Assembly: GCF_042242105.1 (NCBI RefSeq)
Contig: NC_092027.1
Coordinates: 17,033,221-17,097,220 of the forward strand
Direction: 5' to 3'
Source: Pempheris klunzingeri
Lineage: Eukaryota > Chordata > Actinopteri > Acropomatiformes > Pempheridae
DNA: 64,000 bases
In this document: one piece after another, positions 27,812 through 38,880 of the stretch
Layout: the number at the start of each line of letters is the position of its first letter
Numbering within the stretch: position 1 is the first letter of the stretch
Program-made: the position numbers and the translations under genes
Notes under the pieces: model-generated
Databases searched by the model: none
What the model was told of the DNA's origin: nothing
Seen by the model: the letters and a program-made list of their open reading frames with translations, nothing else

Positions 27812-29736
27812 TTTCATCGTGTGCATGAGCATGCTTGAGCTATCTGTGCTGGTGTGTTGGCGTTACACCAGGTGCACGTGTGCCATGACAGTACGTCTGA
27901 TTCATCGCTGTCCTTCTGTTCGAGGTGCGAAATATTTTTCAGTGATGAAATATATTTCTGTTTCGAGAAGTCTTTTGACTTTCAACAGATATTGGGGGAG
28001 AAGCTGCCAACAGTGCAGTGAAAACATCTTCAATATCTCAACACTAATTTATTCACACTGTCAACTGCTTTTCCCTTAACAGTAGGTGTAGAAGAAGAAT
28101 GCATACTTACTTTTTACTCATTTGATTTGTGTTTAACCCATTTATAGAAAATCTTACTAAAACTGACTTTGTCCATGTATATACTCTACATGGCTGTACA
28201 CTTACTCACTACATGCTGCAGTTGCAGATTCTCTACCCCTCAAATTCTTACTTTGTGAATTGTGTTTGTGTGAATGTGGTTGCGCCTCAGGTCCCCTCAG
28301 AAGACTGGGGAGGTGGATACAGCGGCGGTGCTGCTGACGGCGGAGGAGAGATTCCATGCCGTCGCATGCGGAGCGGCAGCTACATCAAGGCCATGGGTGA
28401 TGATGACAGCGCTGACTCGGACACCAGCCCAAAAGCTTCACCTAAGTCCACCCTGATCGCCCAGAGGGATGCCTTCAGACGATCTATCAGCATGGATCAA
28501 AGGTCAAAAGTCACAAAAAGAGTATTTGTATAAATGTTGAATGAGCCTTTTTAAAAACTAGTGGACCTTTATTATGTTGCTTGCAAGGACAGGAGAAGTT
28601 AGCTGTACTTATATTACTAACTATACACCCATTTAATGTTTCTGTAGAAAACTGGTTCCATTCTGAAATAAATGACTTGAATATCCTTTCATTTGTAAAT
28701 GTTAAGGTCCTGGGCCCAAACTAGGGGTAGACAATACTGACAAAACAGTGTCAAATATATTCAGATTATGATAGACCTTAGATTTACGGTCACCGCTTTG
28801 ATTACAATGTATTTCATTAGAAAATAATCTTGAATTTTTATTTCAAGAAGTGTATATTTTCAAGTGGTTAAAGGGGACACTCCAGCATTTTAGTATTGCA
28901 CTTCTATAAATTTGTGTCCTAGCATGGGTCAAGCTCTGGACATTGGATCCTACACTTCCCATAATGCAAATCTAAAGCATCTTTCGTTAGAACGCCCATG
29001 TCTCATACACTCTACACATTTGTTTTTTATGCAAACTACATGTTAAAAAGGTGCAGTCTCTGGGACGGGATAACCCTGGTGACATCATCGGGGTTAAATT
29101 GCGTAACATTGGTGGAGTGCCCCTTTAAGATATTTCGTGATGGATTTCAGTAACATTTGAATTGTCATCGCTCACTCAGAGATGACAAGCATTAAGATAC
29201 AGTTTGAAATGAGGAGACAGCAAGTCATAATGCTGAATTATTGTCCAACACTAGTACTAACATTAAGTCGTAATTGTTACAGCCATCAGTAATGCTGCTT
29301 ATGTGTATGATTTGTGTCTCAGGTACTCGTGTAAGCAGTGTACAGACTCCTACCCCAACAGCCGAACTACACCCAAAACCCACACCCGCTCTCGCAGTTA
29401 CACCCGCTCCCTGACCAGCTCACAGGTAACTAATGACGTGGTTTATTTGCGTGAGTTATGTTTTTATATATGTGTCTTAACTATAGCAAAGCATCCGTCT
29501 CACGTTTCCTCTCCCTCAGCTGGGAGACACGTTGAACCGTCAGTTTGAGGCAGTGTGTGAGACCATGTTCGGGGAGGTGGAGTCTCAAGCCGTGGAGGCT
29601 CTGGACCTTCCAGGCGTGTTCCGCACTCGCAGCCACAGCTACGTCCGCGCCATCCAGGCTGGCTGTTCCCAGGACGACGACTGCCTCTCTGTCTTCTCCA
29701 TGTCAGGCCCGCAGGGAAGCATCAAGGGCGGGGCCG

Positions 29737-29782
<46 letters not shown>

Positions 29783-30793
29783 TTTGCTGTACCAATAAAT
29801 AAAAGTCTGTGGTGTCTGTGTGAGTGTTAGATGGATGTGTGGTTGTTTTTTATGTCGTGGCAACCTGGTGGGACACACAGTAGGACAGCCAGTGGGAGAG
29901 GGAATTTTATGACAGTTTGTGTCTGCTTACCTCGACAAAAGCGAGATTATGCGCTCACACACCCATCCGCACACCCTCCATCCAAATGGATGCACTCATT
30001 GCATGTGGCTGTGCAATGACTGCATCCATTTTTAATTTGTAACCTTTTTTTTTCTCTATTCCTTCAGACTCTATGATCTCACTTTTTCATCGTCCAAGCC
30101 TTCTGCTCCTCTGCAGCATTTTCTTCCTGTTTGTGTACATGTGCGCAATGCTATAAGCAGAGGCTTATGTGCTGAGTTATTGTGCACACTCTTTGCTCTC
30201 TGTCATCTCTGTATCTCAGCTCTCCCATCAACCTCCCCTGTGTGATCGCAGGTTTCTCAGGCTCAGTAATAGGTACAGGAACGCTCATGATTATGATGGG
30301 AGTTCAGTGTCTCCAGCTGTGTTTTCTCTGTCTGTCTACAGTAGGGCTCTTCCTGGTGTTGTCTCACTCTTTTGCCTTCTTGCTCTCTATCATTATTTAC
30401 TTGAAACATGTCTGTTTTTTGTACATTTCATGTCTTTATTTCTGATACTGTTTTAGCTTTACAATCATACTTTTACTCAAGCGTAATACACAGCACATCA
30501 GCACTAATTTGCTTATGTGGGTTTGCACACACTGCAGAGCCACTCTAGTGCCTTAAAGTACAGTCAAAATTCTAAACTTAGCAGCAAATCCCTCCTGATA
30601 CATATTAAAGCCTCTATGAAGTGTCACACACATCAGCTACAAACACACATGCACCTATATATACATGCATGCCCCCACACTGGAGCTTAGAGCTTCATGG
30701 TTAGGATCTTTGTAAACTGTGACGAGCCAGCTGGTGATGAAGATGCTTGGAAAGAAATGCATTAAAGTTTGTTCCTTTATTCACTGAAAATAA

Positions 30794-30870
<77 letters not shown>

Positions 30871-33800
30871 ATTTCAACAAAGCAGTGAGCAAGGAGGAAG
30901 AGACAGAATCTGTGCTTCTCATTTTAATATTTCTCTCAGGAAATTGCTTTATCTTCATAAGAAGCAGAGTAAAGTTTGCTCAAGGGACGAGGTTTTCTTT
31001 TGTCACTTCTGTCATGTCTGTCTTTTCCACCACTTCACTCTCTGCCACTCACTGAAATTCAAACCAAAAGCAGATTTTTGGTAAAAAAAAAAAAAAAAGG
31101 TAGCGCTTTTAAGTTGCATTTATGAATTTGTCTGTCACATCTTCTGTTGGTATTATTTCTTAATGATTTTATTGTTTTCTCTCCTTTTTACACTCCCTTT
31201 TATGTCAACAAATTCCCTTCTTTTCACTCTTTGTCTTTCCTGCCACCTTCTCCCTCCAGTCTGTCCCTTTTGTAAGTATCCCCCTCCCCTGCTCCCTGTT
31301 GATCTAGTACCCATTTTACTTTTAACAGCCCACTATGCCTCTGTCTTCCTTTCTCCCGCTCTTCTGACACTTCAGTCTTTCCTTACCGTAAAGGTGCGCC
31401 TCCCCCACTCCCACCTCGCATGTCCAAGTCTTCGCTGTCGGTGCGGGCCCAGAGCAGCACCGAATCCACCCAGGATGCCTACTTCCAGAACAGTGGACAG
31501 CTGGCCTCAAGCTCGGGCCCCGGGCGCCCCAAGCTGCACAGCAACTCCGTGGACCTGGGCAGCTCTGATGGCCCCTCGGGTCGCTCCTCCAGAGGGGGCT
31601 ACTACACCGCCACGGGCCCCGGTCGCTCCCGGCAGCACAGTAACTCTGCAGAGAGCCTAGATGGGGTCAGGGGTTCACGGGAGTTGGTGCCCTATGGAGG
31701 GGGTCCGGGAGTTGGGGTGAGAGCCAAACACAGCAGCTCAGCTGACAGTCTGCTGGAGGGGCCTCCGAGGCCAGCGAGGGAGAGGGACGGCAGGGTCGGT
31801 GGCAGCCTGGGGAAGTCAGTCTCTCTGCCTCAGAACAGCATAGTGCTGAGTAAAGCTGGGGGGCAAGACGAAGGACGCGGTGGGAGAAAGTGGAGGCCAT
31901 CCATAGCTGTGCAAGTGAGAAAGGACATTTTACTCTATCAACATTTGAAAGCTACTAACTAGTCTTTCAATTACTGTTTAAGTTAATCAATAATCTTTTG
32001 GTCTATAAGTGTCACAAGTTTTCAAATTAATCAGTTGGTGTGACCAGCAGCCCACTGTCAGAAACAGAACACAGAAAAAAGCAGCAAATTGGCAAATGAC
32101 TTAAATGATCAAATTTAATGGCAAAGGGAATGACTACAATTTTTTCTGTCAATTAAACAGTTGACTAATCATCCCAGCCCTAATAAGTATACAATTGAGA
32201 AAATTGATGCCACTCATGTCTGCGTGTTAACTTCAAGGCTAACTGTTTCCCCCTATTTCCAGTCTTTATGCTAAGCTAAGCTAACTGGCTACTAACCGAG
32301 GCCTCTTATTGCATGCACAGATTTGAGAGCTGGATCAATTTTCTCATCTAAACCCCCAAAATGAACGGCGTGTCTTTCAGCCTCAACCTCTGTGGCCTTA
32401 CCGTGGTGCTTTGTGTCTTTCCTCTGCTCCAGGTGGACAGCTCAGAGACTCTGTCGGATTCAGACGCAGAGGGCAAAGCTCTTACAGAGGTCCACTCTAT
32501 AGGAGTCCAAGTGGAAGATGACAAAAGGTAGTGGAAACACAACTTCAGAGCAGGGAAAAAGTGTTTATCTTAGAAATCTTTTCTCAACTTGAAGAGTGTT
32601 TATTTGGCGTGACATTTAACTTCCCTTAATTATGAGCTCAAACTTGCAAACTAAGAATTGTGTTTGTTTATTTGCTAATTTATCTTTGCCCCAAAACATG
32701 TGGCTTCATCAAGAGACTTTTGGTCTTTGCAAAGTGATTTATGTGAATAATTTTAATATATTATGTGAAAAATCCTTTGTCTCCTAGGCGCCCAACAGTG
32801 CAGCCACCTATGGTTGATTTCTAGGCTAGATCCTATTATTTCATTTAACATTTCATCAGACATCACAGCTTGAACTCGGTAACACTTTGTTCCAAGAATG
32901 TCGTGTGTTTTCCGACTGTAACCATGACAACTGCAAATCATACACTTGACATGACTTTCACACGTGATGCAGGCCCTCTCCTAATTATATCCAGCTTTGC
33001 CTACCGGTCAGACTCACCCGCATGCATGCGAGCACGCACAACAACACGTGCTCCCCAAACTCCGAGCAGTATGTGATCATGTACCTGTGAGCAATGTCCC
33101 CCAACACCTGCAGTCATCATGGATGGCAGGGGAGAAAACAGGGACGCGAGAACGGATATCTGAGTCACCGCTCACACCTCTGACGGGGGGAGTTGGGGTA
33201 TAAACTTGTAATGGAGTAAACACTCATCACTGAGTCCATTGACGTGACATTTGCACACAGTGGTGCGTCATATGTCAGAGGATTTAGCAGGGCTTATCAC
33301 AACCGCCGAGATAGTAGTGACTTCAGTGACACCATGACTACTCCTGCTCCAGTAGGAATGCGCAATTATTAGAGAAGGAAAAGTGATTTGAGGAAGGCTT
33401 TTGCATGTGGTGCTCTGTGTGACTGGATGGCTCCGGGCCTGCTCTGACTCCCTGTGTTGCAGGAGGGCTCGTTTCAAGCGCTCCAACAGCGTGACGGCGA
33501 GCGTGCAGGCCGACCTGGACCCAGAGGGCTTCCCTGGGCTCAGCATCGCCGTGCCGACGCAGGATAAGAGCCTCCAGTTCGGCTGCTCCTTCCAAAGGCA
33601 CTCGTCAGAGCCAGAGTCAGCTAGCCAGTACACGGAGTGCCACCGCACCGTCCACACGCAAGGACAATGGGCCTACAGAGAGGTTGGTCTGCAGTCATAG
33701 GCAAACCCCCCCGAGTCCTCCCCGATTGAAGATGGTGTTCTTTGCAACTACATTCAGTGTTTTCACCAAAACATGCTGTGTGATGCTTGAAACCTGTCGT

Positions 33801-36435
33801 AGGTGCAAAAATGCATTTTTTTTCCCTTGTAGAACATTTCCAAAGATTTTTTGGGGGGATATTTTGGAATCAGCATTGTTTACATTCATGTTTGATAGTT
33901 AGAAGCCTTTTTCTTTGTTGCCCTGGCAGGTATGATTTCTACCATGCTGCTGCTGCCAACCGGTAGAACAGCATGAACCTTGGCATCGACCACATGCTTA
34001 TGTGTTTACATGTGTACTATCTTGCACGTGCATGAGATACAGACTGAGAAAAAGGCCAAAAACTTGGTGCCTTTAAAGGAATAGTTTGACATTTTTCATT
34101 TTGCCGAGAGAGGAGAAGATGGATACCTCTCTCATACTGCCAGGAGACAAACAGCTTAGCTTAGCACAAAGACTGTCATTGTCATTGTTACACACTAACA
34201 TAAGGTGTTGATTTTTAGAGATGCTGGCAGCCAGATTTTGTTACCTTTGGACCGAGCCAGACTCAGCTAAGCTAATGCTACTTGTTGTAGCTTCATGCAG
34301 GCATGCGAGTGGCATCAACCTTCTCCTTTTATTCTTGGAAAGCCAATATTATTCCCTTACACTTGGCTGACAAACATTGTGTGTTTTTTGTTAAGTAAGT
34401 CTCAAACTAGAAACTCCAAATTGCGATCACACTGGCTGAATAATACTTTATCTTGTAATTCCTCAGTGAGGAATCCAGTGCCCTCGTGTTCATGTGGATG
34501 TGGGTGTTAGAATGTCTTATGGTCACATTAATTGAGAAAGATATGAGGACTGAAGATGAGTTGTACCTGTTCTCAATGGTCACAATACCATGTGTTCAGC
34601 AGTTGTTCTTGTGTAATCGCAGGACTTTATTCAGAGTGGCTATACCACTGAGCCCTGCCCAGCAGACCCACGGCCCCACCAGCACCCACACTTGCCTCCA
34701 CGTTCCCACTCCCCTCTGCCCATCACCTCGGAGAGAGCTTGGGCGGGCACGCCGTCCCTGGAAGGCCCCCGGAGCCTTCCCGACTCGGGCCGAGCCTCGC
34801 CCTGCATGAGAGACGGAGAGTTCTTCCTACGCCTCCTGCAGACAGAGGTGGAGAGGATGGAGGGCTGGTGCCAGAACATGGAGAGAGAGGCAGAGGAGAA
34901 CGAACTGCCAGAGGAGAGTGAGTTTGGGAGGAGGATCAAAAGGACGAGAGATAAAGATCAACAATGAATAATTCTGTGATTTCTAAAACTACTCGTGTTG
35001 TTTCCTCTTTAGTTCTTGAGCTGATTCGAAATGCAGTTGGCAGTGCCCAGATGCTCATGTCTCAGAAAGTCCAGCAGTTCTTCCGCCTCTGCCAACAAAG
35101 TGTGGTTAGTATTTATGATTGCGTGCAAAATCATGACAACACACATTACATACGGTGCATGGTTTCACTGAGATTTACTGCCGCTAAAGGCAAAATTAGC
35201 TTGGCTATAAAACGCTACTGCAGAAATTGGTCATTTTATTGCCTTTCTCTCTCACAAATCCTTGTGTATATCACCCTTTACATGTCATGTCCCGTCCCTG
35301 TGCCCACCCAGGACCCATCAGCGTACCCCCAGCCCACCTCTCAGGACCTGGCAGGCTTCTGGGACCTGCTCCAGCTCAACATAGAGGACGTCAGGGTCAA
35401 GTTTCAGGACCTCCAGAGGCTCAAGGACTCTAACTGGAGGCGCCCACCTGAAAAGAAGGTGAGAGCGCCAGGGGTCCAAACAGCCCTGGTTTCCCTACAG
35501 CACTCCCCCAGAGCTAAGATGGCAGTGTGCAGAAGAGTAGCACAGATGGTCGTGCCCTCCAAGCCTTTGCAGGCTGTGAAAATACAGAACAGCAAGAGGA
35601 ACTGAGCTGAGCTGCCCACAAGTCGGGGGAGTCTTACACCGCTAGAAATCGAAATGCATATTAGCATTTTTGCCTTTATTGCAGCTGGTCAGACAGAAGA
35701 AAGCACTTGTCTGTTACACTGTTGTCTATAAAGGTTAAGCTTCTCACTGATCAACATTATTCTTAATAACAAACTAACAATTGTTTCTCTTTTCTTCTTT
35801 TTCTTTTTCCATAATCTCCTTTTCTTCTCTCATTTCATTTCCTTTTATGTCATCCGATGCCAATGCATGCTGAGATACGTTTTTTGACTTTTTTGTCCTT
35901 TTTATTTATTTGTCTGTCATAATGTCTCGGTCCATGTTTCTTCCTCACTTACATTTTTTTTTCTCTCTTTGGTTTGTCGTTCTTTTTCTTTCTCCCAATA
36001 TCTCCACTTTTTCTTTTTGGCATGGGATCCCTCTCGTGCAACGATACGAATCCATTTTGTTCTCTGCCCGACCCAATAAACCACTATCATTTCTCATCTT
36101 ATATCTACGTCTCACCATTGCCGGGCTAGGAGGATAAGAAGCTTCCTCCTCCCTTACCAAAGAAGCCTGCAGGCGGGGTGAGTGGCAGCCTAAGGGCCGA
36201 TAGCAGCGCCGATGGGGGCGCCGGAGGTGGGTCGGGGGGCCTGGTGGTGCCTCGCATAGGAGGACACACCCTACCTATCAGGGAGAAGTCCCTGGACCTC
36301 GGGGACCGGCAGAGGACAGAAGCGAGGAGGAGGCTGCTGCAGACCAAGCGCACTGCCTCCTTCAGGCAGAACTCGGCCACAGAGAGTGCCGACAGCATCG
36401 AGATCTACATCCCCGAAGCCCAGACTCGACTCTGA
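21601..36435 (+). CDS. dlgap3: SAPAP/GKAP postsynaptic scaffold, DLGAP3-like (12 recognised coding exons)
   Basis: SAPAP proteins link the PSD-95 guanylate-kinase domain to Shank in excitatory synapses. Exons: 21601-22763, 28291-28502, 29323-29425, 29520-29736, 31394-31914, 32433-32527, 33463-33682, 34623-34917, 35013-35104, 35312-35458, 36130-36435. One further upstream coding exon is likely, because 21601 starts mid-codon. All junction phases agree, giving 1,089 codons from the ATG at 21702. Visible landmarks are SESPSRIRHLV and FAKSHSLEAP (N-terminal part), GWWSSDDNLDSDS, GK-binding-type repeats (CRRMRSGSYIKAMGD; RTRSHSYVRAIQAG), paired VQV motifs like the dynein light-chain sites of GKAP (SIAVQV, SIGVQVEDD), the GKAP homology domain (about residues 850-1089; RSLPDSGRASPC, QDLAGFWDLLQL) and a C-terminal QTRL ligand for the Shank PDZ. 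FAKSHSLEAP and RSLPDSGRASPC favour DLGAP3 over DLGAP1/4. DLGAP2 is the nearest alternative. The usual start Met is GTG here. Confidence 0.85.
23818..24170. repeat. interspersed repeat, TTTATTTA...AAAGTGCTTCACA type
   Basis: It opens with CTTTATTTATGTAGCTAC and AACAAAGTGCTTCACAG and continues with CAAATGGGTCTTGAGCTGC. A similar opening (TTTATTTAAAC, CAAAGTGCTTCAT) recurs at 40,439. This matches a repeat type frequent in teleost genomes. No ORF. The class is undetermined. Confidence 0.5.
25300..25430. repeat. imperfect tandem repeat around TATTTACACCCAGGTGCAAATA
   Basis: The unit CTATTTACACCCAGGTGCAA occurs at about 25,308 and again at about 25,370, with a degenerate copy (CTATTTATACCCACATT) between and a partial GTGTGCAAATAGC after. 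The unit itself is partly palindromic (TATTTAC.CCCAGGTGCAAATA). Confidence 0.7.
26488..26900. repeat. probable interspersed repeat
   Basis: It begins TTAAAGCTGCAC, the same end type as the element at 5,013-5,693, and its interior (GGAGAGCTTTTTAGCTTC, CATTCATCGGGTGGCCAG) has the look of a teleost short repeat. The right end is not defined. No ORF supported. Confidence 0.35.
27758..27808. repeat. TG microsatellite
   Basis: Uninterrupted TG run of about 50 bp in the large dlgap3 intron. Confidence 0.95.
28868..29128. repeat. MITE with TTAAAGGGG...CCCCTTTAA ends
   Basis: The left end TTAAAGGGGACACTCCA pairs with the right end TGGAGTGCCCCTTTAA, an inverted repeat of about 16 bp with one indel. 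The element is 261 bp, non-coding, and sits inside a dlgap3 intron (28,503-29,322). TTAA at both outer edges again fits a TTAA-targeting DNA transposon derivative. Confidence 0.7.
29741..29781. repeat. TG microsatellite abutting a splice donor
   Basis: The TG run begins within the GTGAGT donor of the dlgap3 exon ending at 29,736. Directly visible. Confidence 0.95.
30798..30868. repeat. TG microsatellite, 71 bp
   Basis: Uninterrupted TG dinucleotides in a dlgap3 intron. Confidence 0.95.
31915..32432 (+). other. dlgap3: dlgap3 intron containing an interspersed repeat
   Basis: GTGAGA donor and CTGCTCCAG acceptor, phase 0. About 32,190-32,352 carries GAGAAAATTGATGCCACTC and, further on, the opposite-strand form CAATTTTCTCATCTAA, flanking TGCTAAGCTAAGCTAACTGG. 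This is the GTTAGATGAGAAGAT repeat family seen at 17,253. Confidence 0.7.
32528..33462 (+). other. dlgap3: dlgap3 intron, 0.94 kb
   Basis: GTAGTG donor and GTGTTGCAG acceptor; it interrupts an Arg codon (AG/G). I see no repeat or exon within it. Confidence 0.7.
33683..34622 (+). other. dlgap3: dlgap3 intron with repeat fragment
   Basis: Phase-0 intron with a GTTGGT donor and a GTAATCGCAG acceptor. About 34,073-34,290 is a truncated copy of the GTTAGATGAGAAGAT repeat family: it opens TTAAAGGAATAGTTTGACAT and includes AGCTTAGCTTAGCACAAAGAC. Confidence 0.65.
35459..36129 (+). other. dlgap3: last dlgap3 intron
   Basis: GTGAGA donor after PPEKK. The acceptor is a tandem TAGGAG, allowing the last exon to start at 36,130 (Glu-Asp-Lys) or 36,133 (Asp-Lys). 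A T-rich stretch precedes it. Read-through of the donor stays open for 49 more codons and ends at 35,605, so retention would truncate the protein before QTRL. Confidence 0.7.
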
Positions 36436-37020
36436 ACACAAGACTGAGGTGTCTCCCACCCACCTCCTCACGCACCCTCACCCCTGCGAAGCTGACCAAA
36501 TCTCAGTCATTTTCTGAGCCCAGTTTTGGATCTTCTGCGGGTCGTTGCTGTTTATCCGCTACCCTCCCTTCGGCATTTCCATCACTTCATTTACCACAAC
36601 TGCAAATTCACTTCTCATGCTCATTAAACAAGCAATGACAGCCATTTTAGTGTCTTGAAATTTGGACATTTTACTGACACAGAGGCCTAGACCTGAAATG
36701 GTAGCTAGCAGATATGAGTTTTTTGAGCTTTTTTTAGGAACATTCTGAGTTTCTCTTTGGCTGACAACAACAAGAAGCAGCCAATTTTTATAATAATAGT
36801 CAGTAAAGGTCCACGCAGTAGTAGCATGCCTGTGCGTGTTCATCTAGCACTTCTCCATCACTGAAAATAAAGGGCTTATCAGGCACAAAACCTCTGTGTG
36901 AGGAGATGGCAGAATCTCCCAATGGATCCCCCTGTTGCCATCACCTGAATGCCATTTGCAACCGAATCAACAAATATGTATCCACACTCTTCACTGATGC
37001 TACCAGTATGGATGAATAAA
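36436..37020 (+). other. dlgap3: dlgap3 proximal 3' UTR with polyadenylation signals
   Basis: Following the TGA at 36,433-36,435, AATAAA hexamers occur at 36,866-36,871 and 37,015-37,020. Either could end a short-3'-UTR transcript. SAPAP genes often have longer 3' UTRs, and the true end cannot be read from sequence. Confidence 0.45.
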
Positions 37021-38840
37021 CATGGATTCATTTATCACCATCAGTTTAAATGCCCTTAAAGTCAGATGGTCGGAAATCCCCAAAGAACATTTTCCAGGCA
37101 TAGTCGGTCCACTACAGCTGGCTCAGGTGCACCCAGGTGCCATCTGTCTACCCAGGGGCCCAGTCGAAGAAGACGAGACTATTTTCTGCCTCTTTCTTTC
37201 ATTCCCCAAGTCCCACGTATCCATCCACTACTCTCAACATTCAGCAGTGAGGCTGTTTGAATGTGCAAGTGCTATTTGTACATAGTGTGCACAGTCATGT
37301 TTGCCAAAAGGAGCTTTTGCGGCGTAGCATCACAGCCTTGACAGCTAGAGAGCATCGCAGTCAAAAAAAACAGAACCGTTTGCTTTTTATGTAGTCTCTC
37401 TGAAGTTTCAAGTGTTCAGGGGTGGGGTTGCTGGGAATTTTTAGGGGAATATATTTTGGTGGCTTTTCAGGACTTTACTGAGAAGGCCCCCATTTCACTG
37501 TGAGACTATAGCACCACCAAGTGGTCAAATGAGGACCCAAACCAACAACAGTGGTCTGTAGAGCGTTTTTTTTCCCACCTCAGCCAGGAATTAACAGACG
37601 CCCTGATGAAACAGCCATGAAAGAAGATCAGTTTCTTAATTCATTTTTTTTTTTTTCAGTTCTTTCCCTCGACCCGGAGAGTGTTTTCTCTTCTCCTGTC
37701 TCGAATATTCAGAGAGGACTTCTTCATGTTACGTATGCATAATTTAGGAGATAGAGCAGCGGATCTCAAAGTAAAAGGGGGAGAGCTGCAAAAGTCTTCA
37801 GCTGAATCCTCTCGCCTAACTTGGAGTACAATCTTCTCAAAGGAGGAATGATTTCTCTGATAGAAAGACAACAAAATAGGTCAAATTCAATGTAGCTCCC
37901 TCCAAACCCACTCCAAAGAGTCATCAAAGAGAGGAAACAAATTAGTCATGACATGATAGAAAAGAAGCAACTTGATAGCGTTTGGTATTTTTACTGATAT
38001 TAAGTAACACTTGATATGAATGGAATCATACTGTATGTTTACTGCACCATGTGTTCCTTTCCCCTTGTCTTTATTTACCTCTTGAAATCACACTATCGGC
38101 TGTTTCCACTGGACAAAGTGTAGCATGATTTTAAAAGCTTTGAAGCGATCTCATTCACACATTTATGTCAGAGCAGATATTTCTAATAGAAGTATTTTGT
38201 ATGGACGGTGCATACAGGCTTGTGTGTGTGTGTGTGTTTGTGTGTGTGTAGTGTGGATATGAAGGGCTGTGGTGTGTCATAAGGGACGTGTGATGATGAA
38301 GCCCAGTGAATACTAAGAAGATCAAATCAGCCATTTCAGACAAAAAAACACAAAATATATGAAGATTTTAGCATGACGTGTTTTTCTTTTCTAACATTTG
38401 GATGGAATGTGTTGGCAAAATGGGATATTTTAATGGGAGATGTATATTTTATAATGTAATGTACATTTCTAGATTAGTAGAGACTATTGAGTACAGTATA
38501 TGTACAAAAAATCATATATCAAATGTGAAATACTACAGTATTATTATGATAGATTATAGCATTGTGTGATACTACAGCTGTGTGGCATATCCAGACTCAG
38601 TACGTGTGAAAAATAATCTCAAATGGTTATTATCTTCAGTTTGTTAGTGCTGGGTCAGGTTCACAGGGTATAACTGGCAAGAGTGTTAATTGCCAAGTAT
38701 GATCCTCCTTAGGCCTACTGTATATCTGTCTGTGGTTCTAACAACATATACTGCTGTATCTCTTCCCTGTATTTCCTCTTTAGAACCAACTACATGTGCC
38801 TAACCAGCTATATGTGGAGGTTTCCTTTGAACACAGTTTA

Positions 38841-38880
38841 CAGTATATATATAGATATATATATACATATATATATAGAG
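38841..38880. repeat. TA-rich simple repeat
   Basis: Alternating TATATA/GATATATATATA runs, self-complementary, in AT-rich DNA. Confidence 0.8.

Larger units (their letters stand above)
22764..28290 (+). other. dlgap3: dlgap3 large intron (5.5 kb)
   Basis: The intron has a GTGTGT donor and a TTGCGCCTCAG acceptor. It holds interspersed repeats at about 23,818-24,170, 25,300-25,430 and 26,488-26,900, a polypurine tract at about 25,890-26,110, and TG microsatellites at 26,199-26,219 and 27,758-27,808. I see no exon in it. Confidence 0.75.
29737..31393 (+). other. dlgap3: dlgap3 intron, 1.66 kb
   Basis: Phase-1 intron with a GTGAGT donor and a TACCGTAAAG acceptor. It contains a 71-bp TG microsatellite (30,798-30,868). 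No additional exon is needed, because the flanking phases match and the joined sequence reads GG-APPPLPPR, as in other SAPAPs that carry a Pro-rich stretch here. Confidence 0.7.

Noticed and set aside
30701..31084. Open frames of repeated Cys-Val and Thr-His
   Set aside because: Direct translation of TG/CA microsatellites. The same applies at 27,611-27,832, 41,295-41,540 and 29,639-29,878.
21601..36435. Assignment to dlgap2, dlgap1 or dlgap4
   Set aside because: Landmarks FAKSHSLEAP, the ACT-type Cys motif and RSLPDSGRASPC, plus linkage with zbtb8b, fit DLGAP3 better. DLGAP2 remains the second choice.
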